Origin: Sodiomyces alkalinus F11
Taxonomy: Eukaryota; Ascomycota; Sordariomycetes; Glomerellales; Plectosphaerellaceae
DNA: 64,000 nucleotides
Assembly (NCBI RefSeq): GCF_003711515.1
Contig: NW_021167079.1
Location: forward strand, 3,255,185 to 3,319,184
Direction: 5' to 3'
Below, in pieces: positions 1 through 11,693 of the stretch (positions within the stretch are counted from its first letter, which is position 1; each line of letters begins with the position of its first letter). The translations under genes and the position numbers were made by a program. Below the pieces are notes generated by a model. The model was not told where the DNA came from. It did not search any database and saw nothing but the letters and a program-made list of their open reading frames with translations.

Positions 1-1110
1 TTCTTTCTTAGGCTTATAATAGTCGCGTGCGTAGTGACCTAGCCTATTATAGTTATAACACTTAACTCTTATTATATCCCTTTTACCCTGCTTATCGCTC
101 TATCGGTTAATATTATCGAGCTCTATAGGTCTATTATAGTATCTATATAAGGTGTTTCCGAGCTAGCGTGGGTATGATTATTTTTTTTTCGAATTAGCCG
201 TATAGAATAGAACGCTTATTTAATACTTCTTCTAATAGCGTTATTTATAGTTCCGGTTATCGATACGAATTACTATCGCGGTATATTCGCTAAATATCTT
301 AGATCGGTCTAATTAGTATAGTTCGTCCTTTACTTCTTCCTTAAGTCCTTAGTAGTACCGATCTATAAGGGGCTTATCCGGGTAGCTAAGCTTTAACGAG
401 ATTTACTAGAATCTTATAGTATAGTCCGTAGCTAACTTAGTCTAATATAGCTAGCTTAGTCGTTCGGCCGCGACTTATTCCTTATCGGGCTAGCCGAAGA
501 TAGTATTAAGTCTCTTAATAAATACGTCGAAGTTCTCGAAGATTACCGTGGTCCCGGGCTTCCTTAGGATCTCTATTCCTATATTCTCTAGGTAGTCTTT
601 ATAGATAGACTCGAACTATTTATACGTATCTCCCGTAAGGAGTGCCGCGGTATAGAGTACCTTAGTTTCTTCCGTACGGATACTATCCTAGTAGAATAGG
701 AGGTAGCCTTTAAGCTAAGTAATAAAGCTCTAAAGCTATCCCCGAGTCCCGTCGTACTTAGGGGGTATAGGGTATCTATACTTAGCCCTGATTCTAGGAT
801 AGTTTAACTAAGCTCTTAGGGTCGTATTCTCCCCCTAAAGCTAAGTAATTATATCGCGAATCTGCTAAAGGTCGTTACTTCCTCTAGTAGTAGTGGTAGG
901 CGTCGCGGTGCTTATAGCGTTCGTGGTACGGTTATTATTCGATATATTAGAAGAGTGGTTACTAGCTACTTCGTCGTCTTATTAAGGTTATTCTAGTGCT
1001 TCCTCTTCGTCGGAGGAACTAGATTCTTCAGACAATGATTCTTCTTCAGATAAAGTGACTTCTTCTTTCTTAGGCGAAGTAGCTTCTGCTTCGGGCGTAC
1101 TGCTTATTAG
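1..1110 (-). pseudogene. RIP-degraded Ty3/gypsy gag, cut by left window edge
   Basis: Reading the minus strand from about 1110 down to 1 gives a gag-like protein broken by many TAA/TAG codons. About 880-300 resembles a retrotransposon gag domain (stretches such as KEEVKDELY near 320). A CCHC zinc knuckle lies at about 10-70, reading CYNYNRLGHYARDYY: the first Cys and the His remain, and the second and third Cys positions are Tyr. Cys-to-Tyr is a G-to-A change of the RIP kind. An acidic Ser/Glu-rich stretch (about 960-1080) lies near the N-terminus. The pol region would lie left of the window. I infer the family from the gag and knuckle alone. Confidence 0.72.
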
Positions 1111-3669
1111 CTATCAAGGTCAGCTTACCGAACAGGATCGATTAAAATATTACGACGGCTTCCGGTCCTCTATAGTATAGCGGACGATAAGGGATTAGCG
1201 TCGGGGTTTTAGTTTAAAATAAAAAGAGGATATTAACTAAAGAGCAGTAACTATTATTCGTAGTATCTAGTCGTAGTTACGTTATAAAGACTAGGCGTCT
1301 TCTTTATAAGGTAGAGTCGAGCGTAGACTAATAGTCCAGGTAAAGACTTAGATTAATCGATATCTTATTCTCTAGTAGAAGTAAGACCTAGGATATTCTG
1401 GTTTATATAGTGATAGTGCCTCCTTACCCGTAGTAACTATTCCTTACGTGGTCGGTATGCCTAGGTGATTCTATCGTGACCGATTACTTATTAGTCACTT
1501 CGTCGGAGTAATCGACCCTAGTCCGTCCCGGACGGTATACTAAGTACCTCCGTACCTGGTGACACGTGACTTAGCACGTAACTCCCCAAGTCACCCTGTG
1601 CTATCCCCCGTCTAGGGCCGTCCCGTGGGATATACACCAGTATACCTATAGGGTTAGTCTATATTAGGCGGCCGGCTATAACACCGGGGCAAAGTCTTAG
1701 TAATTCTTAGGAACCCCTATAAACACTATATAGTCCCGAATAGGTAGGAGGACTCTTATTAGCACTATCTAAATTCTCTATTAGTCTAGAAGTTCGCCCG
1801 GGAGTTCTGACTTTAAGGCCTCCTACTATTATATAAACTTAGCGTAGGTCTCTCCCTCTCTTCAGGATAAAATAAATTCGCTCTAGATCTATACCGCTAC
1901 CTCTTTTAGGCGGGTGTTATTATCGTCGACCTAATAGAATAGCTAGGCTTATAAAGCGGCCTAGTTAACCCTATTAGAGTCGCTATCGTATTTATATCGT
2001 AGTTTAGCCTGCTAGCGTTCCTTAAGGCAGTAGGGGAAGTATAATATAACGAAATAGTTCTTTGTAGCGTCCGTGGGGAAGGATTAAGAATCTAGGTCGA
2101 ACCGTTAATTTATGTCCTAGATAAATATACGATACTTAGACTAGGATATACTATCCTATTTAGGTAGAGGAAAATTAAACTTAGCCTATATAGCGGATCC
2201 TTGTATAGATATCGTTATAGACACGTCGTGATTATACTAGAAACCTACTAGGGTTACAACACGGCGTTAAGGCTTAGCTATACGATAGTGGGTAGTGCTA
2301 ACCAGGTTAGGGTTAATAGCGGCGGCGGCGGTAGTAGTAGCGGTAATAGTATCCGCCTCGAGCTTAGTAAGGTAAGCAAGCTTACGCTTACGGTAGTTCT
2401 ATGCCTTTATCCACTTAACGCGTTTATTTAGTTATTTATCTATTAGCGTGGCTAGGTTAACGTTTATGTGCGGGGGTAGATTAGGATCGTTCGCCTATCA
2501 CGTCGTGGTCGTAATCTTAGGGGGAACGGGGATAGCAATAGGGATAAGTATAGGTATAGGGGCAGGGATAGGTACCGGTACTGGGGTAGATATAGGAGCC
2601 GTGTCAGTTCCCGGCGTGTTCCCGTTATTTCCCTTATCGTGGGGAGCGTCTTCTATAAAAGCGGTCTTGTTATCGCGGAGCTGTCGCTTAAACTAACTAG
2701 TAGCCTTATTAAAATCGAAGGTGGGATTATTTATTTCGTGATAGTTAGATATCTTAGTGACTCTTCTTAACGGTCTTCGCGCCCTTAGAGGGTAGAGCGA
2801 TTAAAATATTAAATACGTAGTCGTAAAAAGTAAAAAGGTAGGGTTAGGTAAGGAACTAGATAGATTCACGATAGGATTAGAATATAGGTATAACTAAAGA
2901 TTCAGATTAATCGCTGGCCTGCCTCTTCTAAGGGGAGGCTCCTTCGCTCCTTAAGACTACGCTTTGCTACTCCTCGAGGATTACTTTATTTACTTCCTTA
3001 AGGGCTACTCTATTTACTTTAAGGGGCTATTCCGTTTACTATATAATAACTGCTTTATTTATGCCTCGAGGGGTCTTAGACCGAGGGCGGCTAGACCCCG
3101 ATAGGTTTATACTTAGGACCTATTATAACCACTACTGCAGGCACCTGATAATTTACCGAAGAAGGAGATATTAAATTAAAACGCTAAGCAGTCTGTTAAA
3201 GTGGTTCTCTTGGTATTTATATTGTCTTTAGATACTTTATCGTCGTTAAAGGGGTCGGAATCGATAGTATCCTTCTTTTAAACGAAGGCCTACTATTTAA
3301 TATCTTATATTTATGACGCGATATCCCCGGATCTAGGGTTAGGTATATTACCGAGAGACTATTGTATAACCTACTCCACGCTAATAGAACCTAAGCCCGC
3401 TATACAAATATAGATAGGAGTCGCTACGATAATCTATAGTAGTAAAATAGTAACGACTTTATATTTAAAATATCTAACCCTGTACTCCAGATCGGTTTAA
3501 TATTTACCCGATATAATAACTTTATAACTATATAAAAGGGTATATAGAAGGTTCGGCCTAGTGCTATAGTAGCGTCTTAGCTACGTTTATATCTTACACA
3601 AAATTTTAGAAAAACGTTAATAAGTCGTTGAAATTGTCGAACGGGGCCTTAATGATGAACGATGAAGTA
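1111..3669. repeat. Unassigned RIP-degraded repeat sequence
   Basis: This stretch has the same look as the transposon tracts: TpA-rich, poor in CpA and TpG, with frequent stops in every frame. Part of it (roughly 1200-1700) could be the 5' LTR and leader of the gypsy element whose gag lies to the left, but no second LTR copy is visible to prove it. An 82-codon Gly/Ile-rich open stretch at 2448-2696 looks like chance low complexity. RIP texture fades near 3.6 kb. I recognise no gene here. Confidence 0.5.
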
Positions 3670-3674
3670 AATCG

Positions 3675-3949
3675 TGTTGCACGTCAAAATAGCACTTGTA
3701 TAATCAACTTGATAGAGCAGAAATCTTGTGTGTGTGTATTATGTTAAGTTATATCTATGTGGGTCTTTTATGCCCTTAACTTAGGTGGTGAAGACTCTGT
3801 TATGGGCACTATGTTATTTGGATCCTATCCGGTCTTTTCCGGTATCCTCCTTTGTTATATCCGGATACCCGAGGTCCCCGAGATTCGAAGCCTTTAGTCA
3901 GGCATGGATCCCCTAGGGACTATATCGTAGTCCGTGTGCCTATACGACA
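3675..3949 (-). mobile_element. Solo LTR (275 bp) with 5-bp target duplication
   Basis: The 275-bp sequence starts TGTTG and ends CGACA on the plus strand and is flanked on both sides by AATCG (3670-3674 and 3950-3954), a perfect target-site duplication. A second copy of exactly the same length lies at 39381-39655, next to a minus-strand Ty1/copia end, so this is read as a solo LTR of that copia family left by LTR-LTR recombination. Most of it still has CpA and TpG where the 39-kb copy has TpA, so it has mostly escaped RIP. Strand follows the 39-kb copy. Confidence 0.85.
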
Positions 3950-3954
3950 AATCG

Positions 3955-6900
3955 TCCTTAGCACCTGCAAATGGGTACTTCGTTGCTACCAATACATAGG
4001 GTACTTCTAAGGGGAATCACTTCGTGGATTTCAGATTTCAGGCCCTTCGTCCATTGATTACAAAGGGGAAGGCGTTAGGAACAGCGTCTTCACTATATAA
4101 CTTTAGCGGCGGAACTTCGCGACAGAGCTGCAGGGGTCTACACTATGATGGGGGTGGCTATAGAAAGAGGTATAAGAACTAATCTGTCGGCTTGGTACCT
4201 AGGTAGGTACCTGGATTTTCATTTTCATTTTCCTTTTCCTTTTTCCTTTTCAATTTTCTTTTCTGCCTTCCTCTCGTCTGCTCCCGGGGAGGATTCGCAA
4301 CTGCTCGTTTATTACTCAGTTACAAAGAGGTGGCACCTAATAATTACCGACGTAGTACGAAATATTAGGCCACGTAATTAAGACTGGTCGACTGAAATGA
4401 CCGACGAACCGTTAGACCATGACCGAGATAAGGCGTAGCTCAGCCAACGCCTAGGTAGACAACCATATATGCCACGACCCCGCCTACTTTACGGACTCAT
4501 GTCATCTAAGAAGTTATAAGGCGGTGCCAAGTGTCCCAAACCCCGGGCCGGTGATATCTATCAGGCGAAGATAATTGTGTCGGTCGTCAATTGCGTAGGT
4601 TGTCAAGAGAACGTGGGCGTGGGAAGGAAGCCATTGGGACCATCGACGAGGCTGCGGGCCGCTTGTGACAAAACCACCCTGGGCCTCAAATCGGATTCCG
4701 ACGGCTGCTATTGGAACGACCACGGCATATAGCTTTATGGGTAAGAGTGCAACGTTTAGTCCTCGTCGCCATCTCGAAACATCGGTCGGTCAACTCGCCT
4801 ACCCGCATTCTGACAGGTAAAGTGAGATGCTTAGCAGTTCAGAAAGATAGGGAAAGGAGGGCAAAAGAAATATGAGGGCTGGTACAGAAATGACTCGCGA
4901 CCACACCCAGCAATCGATTTGCTTCTGTCATCCCGTGATACGATCTCGGGTCATTTCATGGCCCTGATATGGCGGATGCTTGGTAAGAGACGTGTTACGT
5001 AGCATGAGCAGAGTCCCGGACCTGGCATGGTCGTGACCAAACCTGATAGGGGCTTGTGCATCGCGAGCCCTTCACCTTCTGGGAAACAAGACAAATAAAT
5101 ATATGCCATGTGGTGCAATTTGCGGAATGTGAACATCGACGTCTCGTAGATCGCAGGCCACGGCATGTCGGGAGTCGACAGGAAAGGGAGCAAACGGGAT
5201 GACCACAGCGCCGCAGTTGGTATCGAACGGACGGGCCGTTTGGGTAGGGGTGCACGGCACGAACTGTGGGAGACGGCATGGCTGCCGGCAGTAATGTCGT
5301 TATGCCCTGTGGACAAAAGCTGGGGAATTGTGAGGACGGGGCTGCCTGGGCATTGAGCAATGAGCAATTAGCAATCGACTGAGGGTTTCACGGGGGTTTG
5401 TTCTACTGCCGCTTTTGCTCAGGCCATAAGATGATGCAGCAAGCTTCCAAAGGCTTTGGAGCATCGGCTCGATGGTTGACTTGGAACTAGAAAGAAGAAG
5501 AGAAAAAAAGTTCAAGGTCCGTTTGAAGGGAGTGGGGATACTTGTACTCCGGAAGCGGCGTGGAGAGGCACAGGGAGATCAATACAACATATTGCCCATG
5601 CTATCGCAAATGGAGTTTCCGATGTCGAATCGCGGCGCGGCATATGACAGTCCCGCGGGTGCCTTTGGATAGGGGATTTTGCATCCTAAGGAATGCCTCA
5701 TGCCAATGAAAAGCTCCCGTCTTCGTACGAGCGTGCAGCCTCCGCGTTACGAAAAGGCAAACGGTAAGGAGGAAGAGAAGCCGGCTGTAACGACGGTCAT
5801 TCCCATTCCAATCTAAGGTACGAATATATCACTCCTTGTTCTTCCCTTATCCGTACATGGATACCAGGCCAGTGGTCGAGTCGTTCCTGCTGTCGCTGTC
5901 AGTGGTTTTCTTTGTCTGACATCACGACTCGAAACTGCAGCCTTGACTGCTTACGTACGGAGAGGCAGTGACCTTTCCCGTCGTCGACTGGGCCCACCCC
6001 GTTCCCCTCTCTCTTAACCCCCCTAGCCATGGTACGATTACTCAATATCCAACGGAAAGAGTTCTGATTGGTCCGTCCCTGACATGCCCCGTTGAATCAC
6101 CTCCCCCTTGATGACAACCCCTGTCTCAGGTGCAGGGTGTCCCCGCAGGTGCCTGCAGGTTCTCGGTTGTGCCTGGCCCATTACCCTAGCCCACTCCAAT
6201 CTCTCAGGGGTAAAAAGGTCCCGCTATCTGCGCACAGGACAGCCCAGCTGTACCTGTACGAACCGTTGCTATTAAATTCGCAGCCATTGACTTGGTACCA
6301 GTACCAGGTGGACAACGAGACTCTCATTCCCACCCCTGACACTGACACACACACCATGCGACTAGGCGTCCGTCTCCTCTGCCGTCTTCCTCTCCTTCAT
6401 TTTCCTGGTTTGTTGGTTCGTTCTTCCACCGTTGTGCACCCACCATTCATTCGTTCGTTCTCCTCCGCTTCCTGTCCAGTGAACCGAATTGTCCGACCCA
6501 GAGGGAAAGGGAGGGGGAAAAAAACCAAGCATCACTCTTTTCTTTCTTTTCCTTCGTGTGTTTCGCGACCTGTATCACAGACTGCGTTTGCTACCATTCT
6601 TTTCCACCGTCCACCGGTTTTCTTCTTTGGAATTTAGCGACGTCCGAGGCACGTCGCGGGCTCTGTCAACCTATCGTCGAGTCGAGCTTCCCTGATATCC
6701 CCCTTGCCTAGGCATATACGAACAACCGAATCCCATCCATCCCTACTACTGCCGCCTTCGAGACATACATCTACGAGTCCGCTCGCTGAATCTCGTCTTC
6801 GATCATTCATTCGCTCAAGAAAGTCCAGGGAACTCAACTTTGTTCCTCCAGTTCGACCGCCAGGACCGCACCATTCTCGGTCCCCAGTCCATTGTGCAGG

Positions 6901-7235
6901 AAATCATTGGGCCTTTCTATGTCATACGGCATCTTCCATTCGCTGAGCCCTGGACCTTGTGCCTTTCCTTTTCTCGACGCAAGAGCCGACATCTTTATCT
7001 CGCCCATTTCCCTTCGATTTTTTTTTTGAGTTGCCATCCAACATCGTCGGGCAACACACAATTCGTCGGTCTCTTTTCGGTATCAACTTTTAAGCTGCTT
7101 GAGCTCGTAAAGGGGAAAAAAATCTTTCAGGACTCGTCGACTCTACTTGCCCCTCGTTGAACATCGAACTGCCGCGCAACCGAGTTCGGCGAGGTTTGCT
7201 GGAATATTTTCGAGGGCCGCCAAGAGCACAGCGAG
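3955..7235. other. Intergenic region and upstream leader, no supported gene
   Basis: Sequence composition returns to normal (CpA and TpG present). It contains a pyrimidine-rich CATTTTC/CCTTTT tract at about 4209-4263. Short open stretches on both strands (for example 4951-5367 minus and 6092-6637 plus) overlap one another, lack recognisable domains and are not supported. From about 6000 on, the DNA is CT-rich in the manner of fungal promoters and 5' leaders, and it probably serves the large gene that starts at 7632. Confidence 0.5.
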
Positions 7236-7443
7236 GTACGTTGCCCACATTCCCAAGTTCACGCCGTTCGGGACGTTCAAGACGAGCATCTGCATTGCCA
7301 TGGTCGGAGTCTCCGGCTTATAGACCAAATGAAATTCACTCTACATTGAGGACGCATGGCTTAAAAGTTTAACCATCCGTGGCCGGCTCCGAACTCATCA
7401 GTCGTTCGAACCCCGACGCCGCTGCTAACTCGCATATTCACAG
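7236..7443 (+). other. Putative 5'UTR intron upstream of the 1353-aa gene
   Basis: A strong donor (GAG followed by GTACGT at 7236) pairs with an acceptor TTCACAG ending at 7443. A consensus branch site GCTAAC lies about 20 nt before the acceptor. Length 208 nt. It lies wholly upstream of the ATG at 7632, so it would sit in the leader. Inferred from splice signals only. Confidence 0.4.
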
Positions 7444-7631
7444 GCCTATTCGAGTAACGAGCCTTTTACGTCCCTAGAATCTCTCTTCGTTTGTCCGATG
7501 TAACGATTGCCTTGACGACATTTGAGTGAGCAATACTGCCCACCTACGTTGCCATCCCGACTTTCTCATTTTCTTCAACTCTACAATCATCAAGCGAATT
7601 GGGCCATCCACTTGGCCACCATATCGTCACC

Positions 7632-10600
7632 ATGAATCGCTTCCGGACGAAGAAGAAGGCCAAGGACGACTCGGCCCCACGTCCATCCCATGACTCGGAA
7701 TCCTCTACACCCTTCAGGTTGTTCGGCAAGAGCAAGAAAACACAGGAGGAGGAACCCAAGAAGGAGATCGACCTTAGCACGGCATTGCCGTCCAACGATG
7801 ACTTCCGAACCAGTTTGCTGATGACCGGACTCTCAGCACGCTTCTCTATGCTCAAGGAACAGGACGACCCGACCACGAAAATTGGGAAAGCCAGCGACGA
7901 TAGTGTCCTCTTCCCTAAGCGCCAATCGAGGTTGGACTTCGGCTTTGGACTGGGGGATATCGCCGAGGTAGAGTCAATCCGGTCGAAACCGCCTTACGCT
8001 CGGATAGATTCGTTCCACTCCTCTGACGGTTCGACGTCAGGGAGCGTCCTGGACCGTGCCAAACCCACCGAAGGTAACAATCTGTTTGGCGGTCGGCAAA
8101 AGATCTACAAAATTCCTGCCGGGAAAAATGGCGACGGCGTCTTGCGGGGCAAGGCTCTCTACGAGGACGACGTCGCCGTGTCTTCCTTTCAGCGTTGGCG
8201 GCAAGCCGAGAAGGCCAAGTCATGGCAGGCCGAACAGGATGAACCGGACACGCAGGGAAAGCGCCATGACCAGGATGAGCAGCCCACCTTGGGTTCGGAC
8301 GTCCCTCGCAGCGAATCTCCCCACCCCGTCCACTACAATAGGAAGCGCGAGACCAACTCGACGACATCGTCCGCCCCATCCGCCAATCGGGACTCCACAG
8401 CAGCAACCTCCATCACTTCCCAACCAACACCCTCCGTCAAGGACTGGCAATCCGCACCGACCTCCAACTCGGCCACTGGCACTCCGGCATTGGAACGAAC
8501 CGTTACCAGGACGAGGCGGCTCTACGAGACTGGCCTGATGAACGACTTACAGGAACAGCAATCATCCGCCCTCTCGAGAATCGACACCCTGTCCCGACCC
8601 CGCCACTTTGGTGCCCGGACGCCTGAGCTATCCAGTGGCCCCTCGCCGACGACCAATCACAATCTTTTCACCGAACGTTTCGGGGACAAGAAAGTCTTGG
8701 TAGGCAAAAGCAGCGTCCCGAATATGCGTTCTATGAGCCCTCCCACGACAGGGTCATCCTTGGGAACCATGGACCTCGGCATTCGGATCCCCAGCGGTGG
8801 TGCTGAGAACAAGCCCTCGTGCTCGTCCAGCAGCGCCCCTCCCCTCAGTCCTCCCGTCAGCGAAGCTGAGGAGACGAGTCCCCTCCAAACCCAACCAAAT
8901 GATCGCGGAAAGGCGAGCGCCCTCGGTATCTTCCAGAAGCCCGCGCATGCATACGATGAAGCGAAATACGCGCAAAAACAGATCCAGCTCCAACAAGGAC
9001 GAGAAACCCCTACGAATCGTTTCCGCGCCGAGTCTACAACCTCCTATACTAATACGGTGCGCTCGCGTTCCTCGTCATCAGTGTACCGGCAACCTCTCGA
9101 CAGGGCGGATTCCCCCGCCGTGCACACCGAACTCACCGTCACGGAGGAGGAGACGGGCGCATCTTGCGATAGCGTGCATGGTGTGGAGGCCGAGCGAGAT
9201 GACCCACCTCGCAGGCCGCCTTTGTCGCGAAATGGCACGTCGTCGTCGTCTTCGCAGTCCAACCGGCCGCGCCCTTCCGATCTGGATCATCCTGCTTTCC
9301 GAGAACCATCTCGGCCTGCTCCCCTATTGTTGCACTCGTCCAACGCACCAGAAGAGTCGTCATCCGCTTCGGAGAAAGTTGATGCGAAGGCGCCTGATCA
9401 CAGGTCTCCCGTGGACTCGCCAACCCTTGGTCCCGCCTCCGGTCTGAGCGGCATCGTCCGCCAGCACCTGCGCTCCGACAGTGACGCGTCCTCGGTGTAC
9501 GGCTTCCCGACCTCAGATAGCGCTAGGACATTCTACGACGCCTATATGTCCCAAGATGCCAAGGCCGATTGGGATGCTCCGACTCGCCCATCAGATTCAC
9601 AACCGTCCCAGCCACAGGCATCTCTTGCAGGACACGAAGCCCAACTGGAAACAAAGCTCAAGGCGATTCAAGAACGCCTCGACGAGTCGGCGAGACCATC
9701 ACCTGCCGCGACGCCACAACCGGGCGCAGGGAGCGACACTGATAGAGAGAACGAAGACTTTGCAAAGCACTTGGCGGATGGCGCACGGCGGGTGCGGGAA
9801 CGACTGACGTCCTACGTGGGGTTGGATAGCCGGTCGGTATCGCCTCAACCACCAGAAACCCGCGACGGGCAGGGACATCCCTCCCGGCCGAACGCGCTAA
9901 ACCTGCTCAGGACCAAGTCGAGTCGCGGTTCTTTGGTCGACGGCAGCCGCAGCCGCGACCCTGAGCGCGAGCGTGAGCCTGAGCGTGAGCTCGAGCAATG
10001 CCAGTCTACCAAGGCGATGAAGATGCTTGGCATCGGCTTGGCCACGATGAGCAGCTCCCCAAGTCCCAACAAGCGCAGTTTCGAATTGGAGAGGGATCTT
10101 CTGTCCCCGATGTACGAGGAGGCCGAGGGCGCCCCGGTCGAACCGGAGTCCAAGCCGCCGTCCCCGCCTCAGGCCCAGCCCCAGAGCCAGCCTCCGACCC
10201 AGCCCCAGCCTCCGACCTCAACCCAACCTCAGACCCAACCCCAGACGCAGGCCGAGACTCAACTCCGGGCACAGCATGACCCCCAGGCGGAACAGCATCC
10301 CGAGGCTCCACCGGCGTGGGAACGGCGGGAAATCGAGGAAGAGAAGAGCGAGGGGATGCATGCAGGACTGCGGGCTTTCCGACAGGCGAGGAGAGAGCTC
10401 CAGAGACTGAAGGAGGCGGAAATCAGGCAACGTCGCCAGCAGCCTGGTGCACTGGCTGGCCAAGCTCCTGGAGCGCCTGGAGATTCCCCGACTCCATCGC
10501 CAGTGCAGTCGCCTCCCCAGCCTTTACCGTCAGGCCAGCCCCCGGCGCCGTCGGCCCATGAGCATCAACGTTTGGCGCAGCAATCTCCTTCGCGCGAGCG

Positions 10601-11693
10601 GAGGCCACCACCGTCTTCCATGAACTACCAGTATCGAGTCCCGAGCGAAGAGGCCAGACGCAACGGGTCGCGGCCGCCATCTCAGACGCAGCAGCGCGAT
10701 AGGAGTGGTTCCGAGAATAGCGCCGGCAGTCGATCCCGCAGTCGGCCCCCGGCACTTCGGAACCCGGCGGCGCCGTACGACGGGCTGTCTCCGAACGGCG
10801 CTCAGCCTCAGCCAAGGCTCATGACACGATCACCGGGGTTGCCGGGCACCGATATCAGACGGTCTCCCTTGATGCCTTCACCCGGATATCATGCTGCACA
10901 ACACCCTTCTCCTGGGCAGGCACCATCTGGACCTCTTCCCGGTGCCCCGTCGGGCTATTTCGATCGCTCGGTGTCGGGGAATCTGAGAGGGCAACTCCAA
11001 CCGCGTGTGCACGAATCAGGCCAAGCATCCCCGATATCGCCAATCTCCCCTATGCCATCGCCGTACGTGACGCATTCGGGAGCTGGCACACCGACGACGC
11101 TTGGGCCGTCATCCCGCCGGCCCTCTGCGCCTCCTACGCCTAACCTAGACGTCTACGGCAACACAACGCAGCGTGTCGACGACCCTATGCGGAGGACGGT
11201 CAGAAAGCGGGATATTTCGGAGCCCACGTTTGTTTCGAGTACATCACGCGTTCCCACCGTCAATCTTCCTGAGGAGCAACATCGGGTGCGCGCAGGCAGC
11301 GGTACACTTGGAAGCTCTGCTTCGAACCCCAACCTCGATGGGTCGGCAGCTGCGGAAACGTCGTCAACGCACGCGCCACCGTTGCCTCCGCTCAACCCCA
11401 GGAGGCGCAACATGACGGGCCCCAGTCAACGGAGTCCCGACGAGCACGGTCTAGGCTTAGCTCCCCCCAGTCTCGTTCCCGGGGAATCAGATCGGAACAG
11501 CGCCTTTTCGCACAGTGACGACGAGGATGCGCCGGTGCGTGAGCGGAGGAAGCTACGCAAGTCGCCCAGTGAGATGGGCACGATGAACGTGAAGGCTCGC
11601 CAGGCGCAATTCGGGGGCGGCGTCCGGGCGGCACCGCCGCCTCTCTCGACGCCACCCATGAACAGTCCCCGCATGCCGGGCGGCATGATCTAG
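7632..11693 (+). CDS. Conserved fungal low-complexity protein, 1353 aa
   Basis: One uninterrupted frame of 1353 codons. I chose the ATG at 7632 because it has a CACC context and begins MNRFRTKKKAKDD, a lysine-rich start I associate with a conserved Pezizomycotina hypothetical family. An in-frame ATG at 7599 would add 11 residues. The N-terminal ~110 residues look the most conserved (DDFRTSLLMTGLSARFSML, then an SRLDFGFGLGDIAEV block). The middle is Ser/Pro/Arg-rich and disordered-looking. A Gln/Pro repeat is encoded at about 10150-10265. A charged, probably coiled-coil segment (EEEKSEGMHAGLRAFRQARR) follows at about 10340-10430. The C-terminus (about 11590-11690) is Gly/Pro-rich and ends MPGGMI. 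There is no signal peptide, membrane segment or catalytic motif. Function unknown; a scaffold or regulatory role would be a guess. Confidence 0.9.
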   Translation: MNRFRTKKKAKDDSAPRPSHDSESSTPFRLFGKSKKTQEEEPKKEIDLSTALPSNDDFRTSLLMTGLSARFSMLKEQDDPTTKIGKASDDSVLFPKRQSRLDFGFGLGDIAEVESIRSKPPYARIDSFHSSDGSTSGSVLDRAKPTEGNNLFGGRQKIYKIPAGKNGDGVLRGKALYEDDVAVSSFQRWRQAEKAKSWQAEQDEPDTQGKRHDQDEQPTLGSDVPRSESPHPVHYNRKRETNSTTSSAPSANRDSTAATSITSQPTPSVKDWQSAPTSNSATGTPALERTVTRTRRLYETGLMNDLQEQQSSALSRIDTLSRPRHFGARTPELSSGPSPTTNHNLFTERFGDKKVLVGKSSVPNMRSMSPPTTGSSLGTMDLGIRIPSGGAENKPSCSSSSAPPLSPPVSEAEETSPLQTQPNDRGKASALGIFQKPAHAYDEAKYAQKQIQLQQGRETPTNRFRAESTTSYTNTVRSRSSSSVYRQPLDRADSPAVHTELTVTEEETGASCDSVHGVEAERDDPPRRPPLSRNGTSSSSSQSNRPRPSDLDHPAFREPSRPAPLLLHSSNAPEESSSASEKVDAKAPDHRSPVDSPTLGPASGLSGIVRQHLRSDSDASSVYGFPTSDSARTFYDAYMSQDAKADWDAPTRPSDSQPSQPQASLAGHEAQLETKLKAIQERLDESARPSPAATPQPGAGSDTDRENEDFAKHLADGARRVRERLTSYVGLDSRSVSPQPPETRDGQGHPSRPNALNLLRTKSSRGSLVDGSRSRDPEREREPERELEQCQSTKAMKMLGIGLATMSSSPSPNKRSFELERDLLSPMYEEAEGAPVEPESKPPSPPQAQPQSQPPTQPQPPTSTQPQTQPQTQAETQLRAQHDPQAEQHPEAPPAWERREIEEEKSEGMHAGLRAFRQARRELQRLKEAEIRQRRQQPGALAGQAPGAPGDSPTPSPVQSPPQPLPSGQPPAPSAHEHQRLAQQSPSRERRPPPSSMNYQYRVPSEEARRNGSRPPSQTQQRDRSGSENSAGSRSRSRPPALRNPAAPYDGLSPNGAQPQPRLMTRSPGLPGTDIRRSPLMPSPGYHAAQHPSPGQAPSGPLPGAPSGYFDRSVSGNLRGQLQPRVHESGQASPISPISPMPSPYVTHSGAGTPTTLGPSSRRPSAPPTPNLDVYGNTTQRVDDPMRRTVRKRDISEPTFVSSTSRVPTVNLPEEQHRVRAGSGTLGSSASNPNLDGSAAAETSSTHAPPLPPLNPRRRNMTGPSQRSPDEHGLGLAPPSLVPGESDRNSAFSHSDDEDAPVRERRKLRKSPSEMGTMNVKARQAQFGGGVRAAPPPLSTPPMNSPRMPGGMI

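Noticed and set aside
2448..2696. Gly/Ile-rich open stretch
   Set aside because: GGTATAGGG-type low complexity inside a RIP tract; no conserved feature.
3675..3949. Inverted-repeat DNA transposon
   Set aside because: The 5-bp duplication, TG..CA ends and the matching copy beside a copia polypurine tract fit an LTR better than terminal inverted repeats.
4951..5367. Minus-strand open stretch of 138 codons
   Set aside because: It overlaps other open stretches in three frames, has no recognisable domain and lies in an intergenic stretch; open by chance.
6092..6637. Plus-strand open stretch of 181 codons upstream of the large gene
   Set aside because: CT-rich promoter/leader composition, no family resemblance, poor start context.
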